Positions 8,352-16,855 of a DNA stretch of 64,000 bases are shown here, in pieces; within the stretch, counting starts at the first letter, position 1, and every line of letters starts with the position of its first letter. The notes under the pieces are model-generated. The model had not been told where the DNA came from. It ran no database searches and saw only the letters and a list, made by a program, of their open reading frames with translations. The DNA lies in NCBI RefSeq assembly GCF_022788635.1, contig NZ_CP076024.1, forward strand, positions 2,666,001 through 2,730,000, given 5' to 3'. Source of the DNA: Methylobacter sp. S3L5C. Lineage in GTDB: Bacteria; Pseudomonadota; Gammaproteobacteria; Methylococcales; Methylomonadaceae. The position numbers and the translations under genes are program-made.

Positions 8352-8449
8352 GTTGTTAACAATGATGTGTCAAATATAGGTCCACAGAATACATAAGTTT
8401 TCAGATGCTATTCCTGAAAAATTGGGGGGGGTATTTATTGCGCGTTACC

Positions 8450-9431
8450 TTAACTCAAGAGCTACTCAAAATCACCGTAGAGGCCTCACTCAATGCGGAA
8501 ATGGAGGCTCACTTGGGCTATCCAAAGCATTCGCCGCCGAGGCATAATTCCGGCAACAGCCGTAATGGCTATGGTACTAAATCACTTAAAGGTGATCACG
8601 GTGTGCTTGAGATCGAAACGCCACGAGACCGCAACGGCACTTTTGAACCCCAGTTTGTATGTAAAAATCAAACGCGGTTAACGCATTTTGATGACAAAAT
8701 TCGGACCTTATATGCGAAGGGCATGACGACACGGGATATTGTTGATACCTTTGAAGAAATGTATGGCTCGACTATTTCTGCCACCCAGGTCTCAACTATC
8801 ACTGAAGCCGCTATGGGAAAATTCATCGAATGGCAATCCAGGCCGTTAGATGAGGTCTATCCCATTATTTATCTGGATTGTATCGTGGTAAAAATCAGGC
8901 AAGATAAACGCGTTATTAACAAGGCAGTTTATGTGGCACTGGGTGTTAATATGGCAGGCCAGAAGGAATTGTTAGGGCTCTGGTTATCCGAAAATGAAGG
9001 CGCTAAGTTTTGCCTATCTGTGCTGACCGAGCTAAAGAATCGAGGCATTAAGGATGTGTTTGTTGCTTGTGTGGATGGCTTGACTGGATTTCCGGATGCC
9101 ATCGCCACAGTCTTTCCTAAAACGCAGGTTCAGCTCTGTATTGTCCACATGGTGCGGAATTCATTACGCTTTGTTTCCTGGAAATATCGAAAACTGATTG
9201 CGGCAGATCTCAAGAAAATCTACCAGTCAATCATGGTTGCAAAAGCAGAAATGGAGCTCGAAGCCTTTGCGAGGACTTGGGACAACCATTATCCATAAAT
9301 CGGCAACGAAAGTCATTTATCTGGCTATTAAAAATACGTCAAAAAAATGGTCCATGCCATTACGCGATTGGAAACCGGCCATTAATCAGTTTATTATGAT
9401 GTATCAGGACAGGATGCCCGATTTTAATTAA
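8450..9431 (+). pseudogene. IS256-family transposase, main part with internal deletion
   Basis: The frame runs TQELLKITVEASLNAEMEAH, then a catalytic Asp in YLDCIVVKI, CVDGLTGFPDAI and VQLCIVHMVRNS, all typical of IS256. After WDNHYP (near 9295) the frame breaks and resumes as KVIYLAIKNTSKKWSMPL, then DWKPAINQFI. About 50 residues are missing, including the region that normally holds the catalytic Glu and the YTTNAIES motif. The product is therefore inactive. Confidence 0.8.
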
Positions 9432-9513
9432 TGGCAGTTTACACGGATTTTCTTATACCCTCTGGTGGCGCTACGCGCTAACGATTTTGGTCACTTAATG
9501 GTTGTTGCAATTT

Positions 9514-9729
9514 TTAGCCACCATTACCAATATTTTCCCAGGTATTGTTACCTGACACTTCCAGTGTATGCAACAGGTTGGTCGTTTCTTGCTGTTTTTC
9601 CCGTAACGCTTCCAGCTCTTGCTTGACTTCTTCTGCGGCTTGTCGGGACTTCATAACTAATGCATCAATATGCGCACTTCGTTCGATAAGTTCAACCAGT
9701 TTTTGACCGTATTCATCGGTTATGTTCAT
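9514..9729 (-). CDS. Small coiled-coil protein, function unknown
   Basis: The 71-residue product has no membrane segment. Residues 10-58 form a heptad-like helix rich in Glu, Gln, Lys and Leu (KSRQAAEEVKQELEALREKQ), so a coiled coil is likely. GGGGAGATAACCC is an excellent ribosome binding site before the ATG at 9729. It lies between the IS nest and the HypX-like gene, on the same strand as the latter and 83 bases downstream of its stop. I do not recognise a family. Confidence 0.6.
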   Translation of the reverse strand: MNITDEYGQKLVELIERSAHIDALVMKSRQAAEEVKQELEALREKQQETTNLLHTLEVSGNNTWENIGNGG

Positions 9730-9812
9730 GGGTTATCTCCCCGGGATTATTGTGTATTATTTTATCCAAAACGATGGGTTTGACAGATCCCAACGAGATG
9801 TTTCCTTATTGC

Positions 9813-11996
9813 TTAAAGGATCGGGCCAAGTTCCTGTTCTTTCTGGTAAACATTAAACGCCATATCTGAATTAATAATGTGTTTGGCCCACTTATCCATA
9901 AATCCCTGAATATCGTTTTGTTTCCAGTCATCATTAATAATCTTATGATCAATTTCAATTAATTTTTCCAGCATTATTTTATGTTCTTTTGTATGTCCTT
10001 TGTAATATCGAAAACCTGATTGTTCCATCAGTTCTTCTTCAGCATTAAAATGCTCTTTGACATGCTGATAGATTAACTGAATATTTTTGACCAACTCTTC
10101 CTTATTTATAGAAGAAACCAGCTGATTAGCCAAAATAAATACTTCCTGATGTTGGTTATCCATTAAAGCATCATTGGTATGGTAATAGTCCTGCCAGATA
10201 AAATGGTACATACTGCCCAAGGACAGTTTTTGGGTCTGACCTTCTTTTTGACGATGGATGGCTATATTTTCAGGCGTTGCTTTGTCGTTGCCTGTTTTAT
10301 AAACAAAATTTTGTCTGGCAATATGGTAAGCCGCATTGCCATAGAAATTCGCGTACATTTGGGTTAATTCGAATTTCCTGTAAGTCGCCAAGGCTTTTAA
10401 TGATTCATCATAACAACGGGTTTTGGCTTTTTCATTTAATTGCTCTCTTAATGTCTCATTATCAGTAACAAGGTCATTGACCAGATGTTTAACCTGAGCA
10501 GTAAATAGTTTATGATTTTTGTCGAGGACCTTATCACACAGTCCTATGCGCCATGCTTTCTTGGCGCTAATGGGCAGGCGTTGTTCAGTCAATGCAGTGG
10601 CCATTTCCTGGCCGACACGTTTGGGTAATAAATAAGTCCAATACTCAGAACCATAAAGCTCGCCCATATTCTTATAATGTGGATTAAAAATAACACCTTC
10701 TCTGGCAAATACCCGGTCAGCAGCCAAAGCCATAATGGCACCACCTGCACCTGCACTGCCAGCAAGTGCAGAAATAGTTAATTTATCCAAGGTAGTGATA
10801 ATCTGATAGATAAGATCATCAATGGCGTTGATATTTAACCACGATTCATCAGCCGGAGATTTTGCTGTTTCGATGTGATTAAGATGAATACCATTTGACC
10901 AACATTCTTCACCGCCCATTAACACAATCGCTTTTATTGGCATCGTGGCAACATACTGATAGACCGTTAACAATAGTTTACATTGCTCGGTACTCATGCC
11001 GCCATTATGAAAAGGGAAATAGAGATAAGCGATGTCATCTTCCTGTTCATACCACACTTCTTGACAGGGTAGTTGCCGTCCCGGTTTGGTATAATCGATT
11101 TCGATAACTTTGATGGTTTTGGATAACAGGCTTTTTAACGTTGAAGTCTCCGGGCTTGTTTTGGGTAACAGGTCTTTTAAAACGAAAGTGGCCGGTAATT
11201 TTATACTTTTGGTGCCAGATTCCACTTTCGGTTTTAAATGTCCAATCCAGATTGCACCATCGACTGTTGCCCGACAAATGGCATGATTTGCCATTGCAAT
11301 GATGTCTCCCGGTTTACCTGTTAAATGGTTTTCTTTATGGGCATTAAAAATAAAAACTGGTTTTCCGTAAATTTCATCCAGCACTCCGGGGCTCCCGTCA
11401 GCGGCGTTAATGCGCTTTAAAATCTCATCCGTTTTATGTGTTTTCCAATTGATTTTACGATCTTCCTGCTTTATTGACGGCAGCAATATACCTGTATAAT
11501 CGGCTCTACTATAATCTTGTACTTCGGGTTTAAAATCCGGCGCATCAAAATAGGTTAAAATTTCCCATAAACAGTCCACTGCTGCTTGCGTCACTTCCCG
11601 ATAGAAAATACTGCTTTTAGTCGCTGGCCGCAGGGGAAAGGTTTTGTTGGCCCAAATGGCTCCGGCATCCATTTCTTCAGCAGCTTCAAGTAAAGAAACG
11701 CCCCATTCCGGTTCGTTATTCTGGATGGCCCAGTCCAAAGATGATGGTCCTCTGTCGCCTTTAATGCCAGGGTGTACGATGAGGCATTTGGTATGAGCAT
11801 AAATTTCTTTGGGAAGACGTCGAGTTAAGAATGGACACAGTATTAAATCCGGTTTAAATAACGCAATACCTTCTAGTAGTTTGGCTATGTCACCTAAATG
11901 TAATTCAACTGAGACCAAATAACCTGCATCGTTAAGTTCGGTGTAAAAACGTTGTGTTAATCCGGAAAATGCCGATGAAACAAGTAAAATACGCAT
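9813..11996 (-). CDS. HypX/HoxX-like protein fused to a C-terminal hemerythrin domain
   Basis: The ATG at 11996 is chosen because AGGAGAGCTTC precedes it and MRILLVSSAFSGLTQ is the family start. Residues about 1-300 are a formyltransferase-like domain (CLIVHPGIKGDRGPSSLDWA, EMDAGAIWA). About 330-560 is an enoyl-CoA hydratase/isomerase-like domain (IKAIVLMGGEECWSNG, SALAGSAGAGGAIMALAADR). HypX supplies CO for the active site of oxygen-tolerant NiFe hydrogenases. Residues about 590-727 are a bacteriohemerythrin domain with the iron ligands in place (DNQHQEVF, EHFNAEEELM, GHTKEHKIM, KHIINSDMAF). HypX is normally about 550-600 residues, so the 727-residue fusion is unusual. No hydrogenase genes are in the window. 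Confidence 0.85.
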   Translation of the reverse strand: MRILLVSSAFSGLTQRFYTELNDAGYLVSVELHLGDIAKLLEGIALFKPDLILCPFLTRRLPKEIYAHTKCLIVHPGIKGDRGPSSLDWAIQNNEPEWGVSLLEAAEEMDAGAIWANKTFPLRPATKSSIFYREVTQAAVDCLWEILTYFDAPDFKPEVQDYSRADYTGILLPSIKQEDRKINWKTHKTDEILKRINAADGSPGVLDEIYGKPVFIFNAHKENHLTGKPGDIIAMANHAICRATVDGAIWIGHLKPKVESGTKSIKLPATFVLKDLLPKTSPETSTLKSLLSKTIKVIEIDYTKPGRQLPCQEVWYEQEDDIAYLYFPFHNGGMSTEQCKLLLTVYQYVATMPIKAIVLMGGEECWSNGIHLNHIETAKSPADESWLNINAIDDLIYQIITTLDKLTISALAGSAGAGGAIMALAADRVFAREGVIFNPHYKNMGELYGSEYWTYLLPKRVGQEMATALTEQRLPISAKKAWRIGLCDKVLDKNHKLFTAQVKHLVNDLVTDNETLREQLNEKAKTRCYDESLKALATYRKFELTQMYANFYGNAAYHIARQNFVYKTGNDKATPENIAIHRQKEGQTQKLSLGSMYHFIWQDYYHTNDALMDNQHQEVFILANQLVSSINKEELVKNIQLIYQHVKEHFNAEEELMEQSGFRYYKGHTKEHKIMLEKLIEIDHKIINDDWKQNDIQGFMDKWAKHIINSDMAFNVYQKEQELGPIL

Positions 11997-12072
11997 GAAG
12001 CTCTCCTGAATTTTATCTTGGGATTTGGTTTTAAAACAATAGATTATAATTAACGTGTAGGACTTGATTAAA

Positions 12073-13128
12073 TCAGGCGGCTTTGATTGACTGAGTATCA
12101 GAGCGGCAAAAACGATCACGATAACTTTGCGGGTTTACCCCCAGTTGGCGAATAAAGGCCCGGCGCATGCGTTCGGGATCAGCAAAGCCTGATTTGCCTG
12201 CCACTATTTCAATCGATAGTTTTGTGCTCCCCAGATAATGGCGAGCCGCATCAATACGTGCCATTTCCACAAACTTGGCCGGTGTCATACCGGTTTCTGT
12301 CAAGAAAAACCGTGCAAAGTTTCTGGGGCTCATGCTCAGGCGTTCAGCCAGTGTTTCTACCCGTAAATCATCGGCAAGATGCAGCATAATCCATGCTTGT
12401 AAATCTTTAAGCTCCGGGCGATTTGCATTACTGGTCAGGTAGGCGCTGAACTGAGACTGACCACCAGGTCGTTTGAGAAACACAACAAGATAGCGTGCGA
12501 CCAGCAAAGCCAGTTCGCTACCCCAGTCTTCTTCGACCATCGATAATGCCAGATCAATACCCGAGGTGATACCTCCTGATGTTGAAATAGAGCCTTCACG
12601 CACAAAAATACGGTCCGGTTCAACGGTGATTAATGGATAATCGCGTGACAAACGGTCGCAATAATCCCAATGACTGGTAGCTTTTAGGCCATCCAGAAGA
12701 CCGCTTTCTGCGAGCAGAAAAGCGCCTGTACAGACTGAAGCAAGTCGATTTACCCGTGGCGCCATGGCCCGAACCCATTGCTGTAATGCCGGGTCGCACA
12801 AGATACAATCGACATTTGGAGAGCCGGCAATCAGCAGGGTATCCAGACCATCATGGATATCGCTATAAGCAGTATTCGCAATAATCTGGAGACCGCATGA
12901 CGTTGTTATTGGCCCCGGCTTTGCCGCTAATACGTTCATTGGATAGGTCGGTTCACTGCAGGTACCGGCTCGTTGTAAGCCGACATTGGCGAAAGCAAAT
13001 ACTTCCATCGGGCCGGTGAGATCAAGAATCTCAATGCCGGGGTAGGTAACGATACCGACCGGTCTTATTTTCGCTATACGAGCCTGTTTCGAGTCAAAAG
13101 CGGATGGAGGCGAAAAAGGGATGTTCAT
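12073..13128 (-). CDS. GlxA-family transcriptional regulator (DJ-1/PfpI plus AraC HTH)
   Basis: The 351-residue product has an N-terminal DJ-1/PfpI amidotransferase-like domain (about residues 20-195): VGIVTYPGIEILDLTGPMEV, then the nucleophile-elbow region ASVCTGAFLLAESGLLDG. An AraC-type double HTH follows (about 240-340): LAERLSMSPRNFARFF and VAGKSGFADPERMRRAF. Regulators of this architecture usually activate catabolic genes for amines, betaines or related metabolites; the target here is unknown. GAGGAAGATAA precedes the ATG. The gene ends 76 bases before the HypX-like start on the same strand, so it may control or share transcription with that gene (inference). Confidence 0.88.
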   Translation of the reverse strand: MNIPFSPPSAFDSKQARIAKIRPVGIVTYPGIEILDLTGPMEVFAFANVGLQRAGTCSEPTYPMNVLAAKPGPITTSCGLQIIANTAYSDIHDGLDTLLIAGSPNVDCILCDPALQQWVRAMAPRVNRLASVCTGAFLLAESGLLDGLKATSHWDYCDRLSRDYPLITVEPDRIFVREGSISTSGGITSGIDLALSMVEEDWGSELALLVARYLVVFLKRPGGQSQFSAYLTSNANRPELKDLQAWIMLHLADDLRVETLAERLSMSPRNFARFFLTETGMTPAKFVEMARIDAARHYLGSTKLSIEIVAGKSGFADPERMRRAFIRQLGVNPQSYRDRFCRSDTQSIKAA

Positions 13129-13373
13129 TTATCTTCCTCACATAGCCAATAGTGGGTTGAATGAAACAGAAGTGCCGTCTGTTTTTTAAATTACGTCCCT
13201 GTATTTTATGTTTAAATTTTTCGTGAATTAACCATTTGCTTTATGGTTTCTTCTAAAGGCGATAGCAACGGTTATATATTCTCTCAATGTATATTTTTAC
13301 ACAATGACAGTTAACCCTCATTTCCTGCCAAAAAATATTGTCATGTTGTTCAGGTTCTGACAATAAGCCAATT

Positions 13374-14900
13374 TTATTTGTTAATCAGTGACTTAAATGC
13401 AGAGTGATTTTCTTCATGTCTGAAAGTCAAGAATTTTGAGGAAAAGTCTTTGCGCGCATTACATCTTAAGGTATCCAAATTCTGGATTAATACGCCCATG
13501 GCCAACAGGGTATTAGCATGTATGTTGTTGCTTAGCATTTCTTCGCTGAATAATTTTAAGGTATTTTCCTGCACGGCGTAATCTTGAAAATCACCTAAAA
13601 CCTCCTGTAATCCTTTCAGGTTTTTAATAAATTGTTTTATTTGGTTCTCGTGATAGAGGCTTTGGAAAAATTCCATTAAGTAGCGTAACTTTTTACAGGA
13701 TTTTCTTAAATCATGTAAGGCTTCGGATGGTGAGTTATTGTCAATTGCATCGCCTTCTGCCAATATGCGCTTATAACTTTTCGAGATTCTTTGATTAGCG
13801 AGTTGTTTAATGGTTAGTTTTGCATTGGGCTCAACCGGTTCTAGCGGCGCTTGTTCTTTAAGATATTGTTCCCATTCATACATGGTAGACAAGTACTTTG
13901 CTGAGCGAAGTTTTTTTGCCAGTTCTTTCTGTGCTTTTTGTTGTTTGGCGAGAATAAACTCCTGCAACGGGTTAATATTTTCACGAATTGAAATCGGCAA
14001 GCTGTCTTTAAAATGGGCAAAATTTAACAGATAAACATCCAAATCCCTGGTGGGACTGGTTATTTGTCCGAGCCAGGAAAAAAATTCGGCATAGTAGGCA
14101 GTAATCTCATCAGGTAACACGCCTTTAAGCTGACTTAATCCTGCGCGGGTTCTACGAACCGCGACCCTGAAATCATGTAAAAATTCACTATCGGTATCGG
14201 CAATGGTACCGTGCTCATTATCTTTAATGGCATTTAGCAAGTGACTGAATATGTATTTGCCGGCAATATCAGCGCGCATATCAGGGTCCAGATTAATATT
14301 CATTTTTGATGAATAGTCGTTAGGTTTACGCCCCTGCAGGCTTAAGGCAACAACCAGTAACGGTTTGTTGGTAGTTGTTAAACCGAGTTTTTCAGTGAGT
14401 GTCTCAATGATACTGTCAGCGGCCTTGTCGTAACCTTTAATCGGTAGTACTGTAACCCTGTTTTTAAACAGGTCGTGTTCTTCTATAACCAAGCGAAGTA
14501 TGGTTTTTTGATCATTATTAATGATGTTCAGGTGGTAAGTTTCATAGTCGAGATTACACACCGGCAATAATGCCCTCATTTCTAAAAGGGGTGCCAGGGT
14601 GCCGGTAATTTCTTCTGATAGAAATTGTTCACAGAAGGCAGGAACTTCCTTGATTTCTGTACTGGCGATGACTAAGTTATTTTCGAAGTTTTTTAATACT
14701 AGTGTGGATGTCGATTTTGAACGGTTAAACTCGCAAGTAATGCCGTTTTTATAAAGCCGCCAGTCAAAGCTGTCGTAATAAGTCTTTAGAGAATACTGCC
14801 TGCAAACCAGCTCCATGTTTATTTTATTGCTTAGTTTGGCAATAAATTTTTCAGCTGATAGACTTGCGGGGAAATCAAATTGTAAGGACATATTGACCAT
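13374..14900 (-). CDS. CYTH and CHAD domain protein
   Basis: Residues about 1-200 form a CYTH (triphosphate tunnel metalloenzyme-like) domain. The canonical ExExK start is replaced by LQFDFPASLSAEKF, so catalytic activity is doubtful; NGITCEFNRSKSTSTLVLK follows. Residues about 210-500 form a CHAD domain with its typical basic helices (LHDFRVAVRRTRAGL, SEALHDLRKSCKKLRYLMEF). CHAD domains bind inorganic polyphosphate. The gene is divergent from sixA and the pst operon, and PPK2 lies elsewhere in the window, which fits a polyphosphate role. The start could be the ATG at 14900 or the in-frame ATG three codons later. Confidence 0.85.
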   Translation of the reverse strand: MVNMSLQFDFPASLSAEKFIAKLSNKINMELVCRQYSLKTYYDSFDWRLYKNGITCEFNRSKSTSTLVLKNFENNLVIASTEIKEVPAFCEQFLSEEITGTLAPLLEMRALLPVCNLDYETYHLNIINNDQKTILRLVIEEHDLFKNRVTVLPIKGYDKAADSIIETLTEKLGLTTTNKPLLVVALSLQGRKPNDYSSKMNINLDPDMRADIAGKYIFSHLLNAIKDNEHGTIADTDSEFLHDFRVAVRRTRAGLSQLKGVLPDEITAYYAEFFSWLGQITSPTRDLDVYLLNFAHFKDSLPISIRENINPLQEFILAKQQKAQKELAKKLRSAKYLSTMYEWEQYLKEQAPLEPVEPNAKLTIKQLANQRISKSYKRILAEGDAIDNNSPSEALHDLRKSCKKLRYLMEFFQSLYHENQIKQFIKNLKGLQEVLGDFQDYAVQENTLKLFSEEMLSNNIHANTLLAMGVLIQNLDTLRCNARKDFSSKFLTFRHEENHSAFKSLINK

Positions 14901-15042
14901 GGCGTGATGGGGTTTACGGTAATGTTAAACCTTTAATTATAATCTTGCTGTATTAACATTTAGTGACGATGTAATAATTAACCGCTATGGTAACTGAATT
15001 TGAAATACTTTTGTATAAAAAAAACAGACAGGTAATAGTGCG

Positions 15043-15567
15043 ATGAGTAGAGAGTTATGGTTACTTAGGCATGGAAAATCTGATCGCGATAATCTTTCCA
15101 TTGAAGATTTTGACCGGCCTTTAAAAAAACGTGGCAAACTTGCTGCCCAACATCTCGGTGAAGGAATGCATCAACAGCATCTTGTTCCCGATTGGATAGT
15201 GAGTTCACCGGCTAAAAGAGCGTTGGCGACAGCGAAAATAGTACATAAAGCGCTTGCTATTGATGGGTTGCTTATTGTAAAGGATAGACGCTTGTATCAA
15301 GAAGGGTTTGAGCGGCTTAAAACTGTGTTGGCCGAGTGTCCCTTAACCGCCGAACGGGTTTTATTGGTTGGTCATAATCCGGAGCTGGAAGATTTGCTGG
15401 GTTATTTGGTAGGCACTAATCATCTGCCGGATATCGATAAGTTATTACCGACTGCAGCTCTTGCTCGTTTGCTATTGCCGGATGATTGGTCGCATTTAGT
15501 TGCCGGCAGTGCCAAGCTTTTACGCATAACTTATGCCAAATCATTACCAGAAGATACTGGCGAATAA
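15043..15567 (+). CDS. sixA: SixA-type phosphohistidine phosphatase (histidine phosphatase family)
   Basis: The 174-residue protein opens with the histidine-phosphatase signature LWLLRHGKSDRD (nucleophile His10 in RHG) and carries the second conserved His in VLLVGHNPELEDL. Length and motifs match SixA, which dephosphorylates phosphohistidine proteins such as NPr or ArcB. It is transcribed divergently from the CYTH-CHAD gene and just ahead of pstS. In several proteobacteria sixA and CHAD genes neighbour each other, so a phosphate-related role is plausible. Family certain, exact substrate unknown. Confidence 0.85.
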   Translation: MSRELWLLRHGKSDRDNLSIEDFDRPLKKRGKLAAQHLGEGMHQQHLVPDWIVSSPAKRALATAKIVHKALAIDGLLIVKDRRLYQEGFERLKTVLAECPLTAERVLLVGHNPELEDLLGYLVGTNHLPDIDKLLPTAALARLLLPDDWSHLVAGSAKLLRITYAKSLPEDTGE

Positions 15568-15616
15568 ATATTTAGTTTCGATGTTGTCTCATCGAGGCAC
15601 GAACAAAATTATGATG

Positions 15617-15634
15617 CTGTCATAATCTTGTCAT
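15617..15634 (+). promoter_or_regulatory. Pho box upstream of pstS
   Basis: CTGTCAT-AATC-TTGTCAT: two 7-bp direct half-sites separated by 4 bases, 13 of 14 half-site bases matching the canonical PhoB box. It lies 70 bases before the pstS start, with TATATAATTA downstream as a likely -10 region. It predicts PhoB-dependent induction of the pst operon under phosphate limitation. Confidence 0.85.
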
Positions 15635-15703
15635 ATAACATTAATATCCTTACATTTTTATATATAATTAACAGTTCCAAAATAATTAACTTGAGGCTTG
15701 ATG

Positions 15704-16687
15704 ATGAAATTATCTTTTAAAACAAAATCACTACTAGCGGCGATGGGCTTTGCTTCTGCGGCACTGGTCAGTGGTACTGCAGTTGCAGTTCAGACAGTTG
15801 ATGCAGGCTTGCCAGACTATAAAAAAGCCAGCGGTATTGCCGGCAACTTATCCAGTGTTGGCTCTGATACACTGGCAAATTTGATGACGTTATGGGCTGA
15901 AGAGTTTAATCGCGAGTATCCCAATGTTAATATTCAGATTCAGGCTGCAGGATCTTCTACTGCACCACCTGCTTTAACAGAGGGAACATCAAATTTGGGG
16001 CCTATGAGCCGCGAGATGAAGGATGATGAGCTGGAAGCTTTTGAAGATAAATACGGTTATAAGCCTACTGCTGTGCCTGTTGCTATCGATGCACTGGCGG
16101 TGTTGGTTAATAAGGATAACCCCATTAAAGGTTTGACTATTCCACAGGTTGATGCAATTTTTTCTGCTACCCGTAAATGTGGTCATGAAACTGACATTGA
16201 AACATGGGGTGATGCAGGTGTTGCTGTTTGGGGATCTAAAAGCATTCAGCTATACGGACGTAACTCGGTATCCGGTACTTATGGTTACTTTAAAGAAAAC
16301 GGCTTATGTAAAGGCGATTTCAAAAATAACGTAAACGAGCAACCAGGTTCAGCCTCTGTGGTTCAGTCGGTTACGTCATCAGTTAATGGCATTGGCTACT
16401 CAGGCATGGGTTACAGTACATCAGGCATAAAAATGGTACCTTTGGCTAAAAAAGAGGGTCAACCCTTTGTTGAAGCAAAACCTGAAAATGCGCTTAACGG
16501 TACTTATCCGTTAACGCGCTACTTGTATGTTTATGTTAATAAAAAGCCAAATCAAGCGTTAGCGCCTTTAGAAAATGAATTCATGAAAATGGTATTATCT
16601 AAGGCAGGTCAACAAGTTGTCATAAAAGACGGGTATATTCCATTACCTGCAAAAGTAGTTGAAAAAATACTGACTACGCTTAAATAA
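15704..16687 (+). CDS. pstS: Phosphate ABC transporter, periplasmic phosphate-binding protein
   Basis: The start at 15704 is favoured because TTGAGG lies 7 bases upstream; an ATG one codon earlier is also possible. The signal peptide ([21 protein letters not shown]) precedes a PstS-type domain. [19 protein letters not shown], then [20 protein letters not shown], bind phosphate; [12 protein letters not shown] and a C-terminal [10 protein letters not shown] follow. At 327 residues it is of the SphX/high-affinity PstS size. A Pho box lies upstream and a terminator-like attenuator follows, which would make PstS more abundant than the membrane subunits. Confidence 0.93.
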   Translation: MKLSFKTKSLLAAMGFASAALVSGTAVAVQTVDAGLPDYKKASGIAGNLSSVGSDTLANLMTLWAEEFNREYPNVNIQIQAAGSSTAPPALTEGTSNLGPMSREMKDDELEAFEDKYGYKPTAVPVAIDALAVLVNKDNPIKGLTIPQVDAIFSATRKCGHETDIETWGDAGVAVWGSKSIQLYGRNSVSGTYGYFKENGLCKGDFKNNVNEQPGSASVVQSVTSSVNGIGYSGMGYSTSGIKMVPLAKKEGQPFVEAKPENALNGTYPLTRYLYVYVNKKPNQALAPLENEFMKMVLSKAGQQVVIKDGYIPLPAKVVEKILTTLK

Positions 16688-16776
16688 CTTTTAAATAGTT
16701 AGCTGTTTTGCAAAGATGTTAGTCTGGATTAACGGATTATTTAACTTTAGTGTATAAAAGTTAATGCAGAAAAATG

Positions 16777-16810
16777 ACGGCCGGGATTATTGAATTTCGG
16801 CCGTTTTTTG
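16777..16810 (+). terminator. Attenuator/terminator between pstS and pstC
   Basis: ACGGCCG (16777-16783) and CGGCCGT (16798-16804) form a 7-bp GC stem followed by TTTTTG. It lies after pstS within the operon and probably reduces readthrough into pstC. Confidence 0.8.
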
Positions 16811-16855
16811 ATTTTTGTTATATCATTGTCACATTTCTACCTTTATATTTTCGTC

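Larger units (their letters stand above)
5728..8449 (-). mobile_element. ISAzo13-like element inserted in the IS256 transposase gene
   Basis: The ends are inverted repeats: GGCAACTCGCAATAAATA at 5728 and, read from the other end at 8449, GGTAACGCGCAATAAATA (16 of 18 identical), each followed by a C-run. A 3-bp target duplication TTA flanks it (5725-5727 and 8450-8452). The transposase runs on the minus strand and is itself interrupted by a MITE and an IS630 element; without those two the element is about 1.34 kb. The transposase has lost its frame at two or more places. Confidence 0.75.
5569..9462. mobile_element. Degenerate IS256-family element hosting three later insertions
   Basis: The outer ends form an imperfect inverted repeat: GAGGGTGTAAAT near 5569, and the complement of GAGGGTATAAGA ending near 9462. 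Inside, IS256-type transposase sequence is split in two: N-terminal codons at 5641-5727 and the remainder at 8450-9431. Removing 5728-8452 (the inserted element plus one copy of the 3-base TTA duplication) rejoins the protein as SEADLSSL-TQELLKIT, which matches the normal N-terminal pattern of IS256 transposases. The element is dead: the start region is frameshifted and the C-terminal third has an internal deletion. No clear flanking target duplication is visible. Confidence 0.75.

Noticed and set aside
11997-12119. An upstream in-frame extension of the HypX-like gene.
   Set aside because: AGGAGAGCTTC lies right before the ATG at 11996 and the family begins with MRILL. The extension overlaps the end of the regulator gene.
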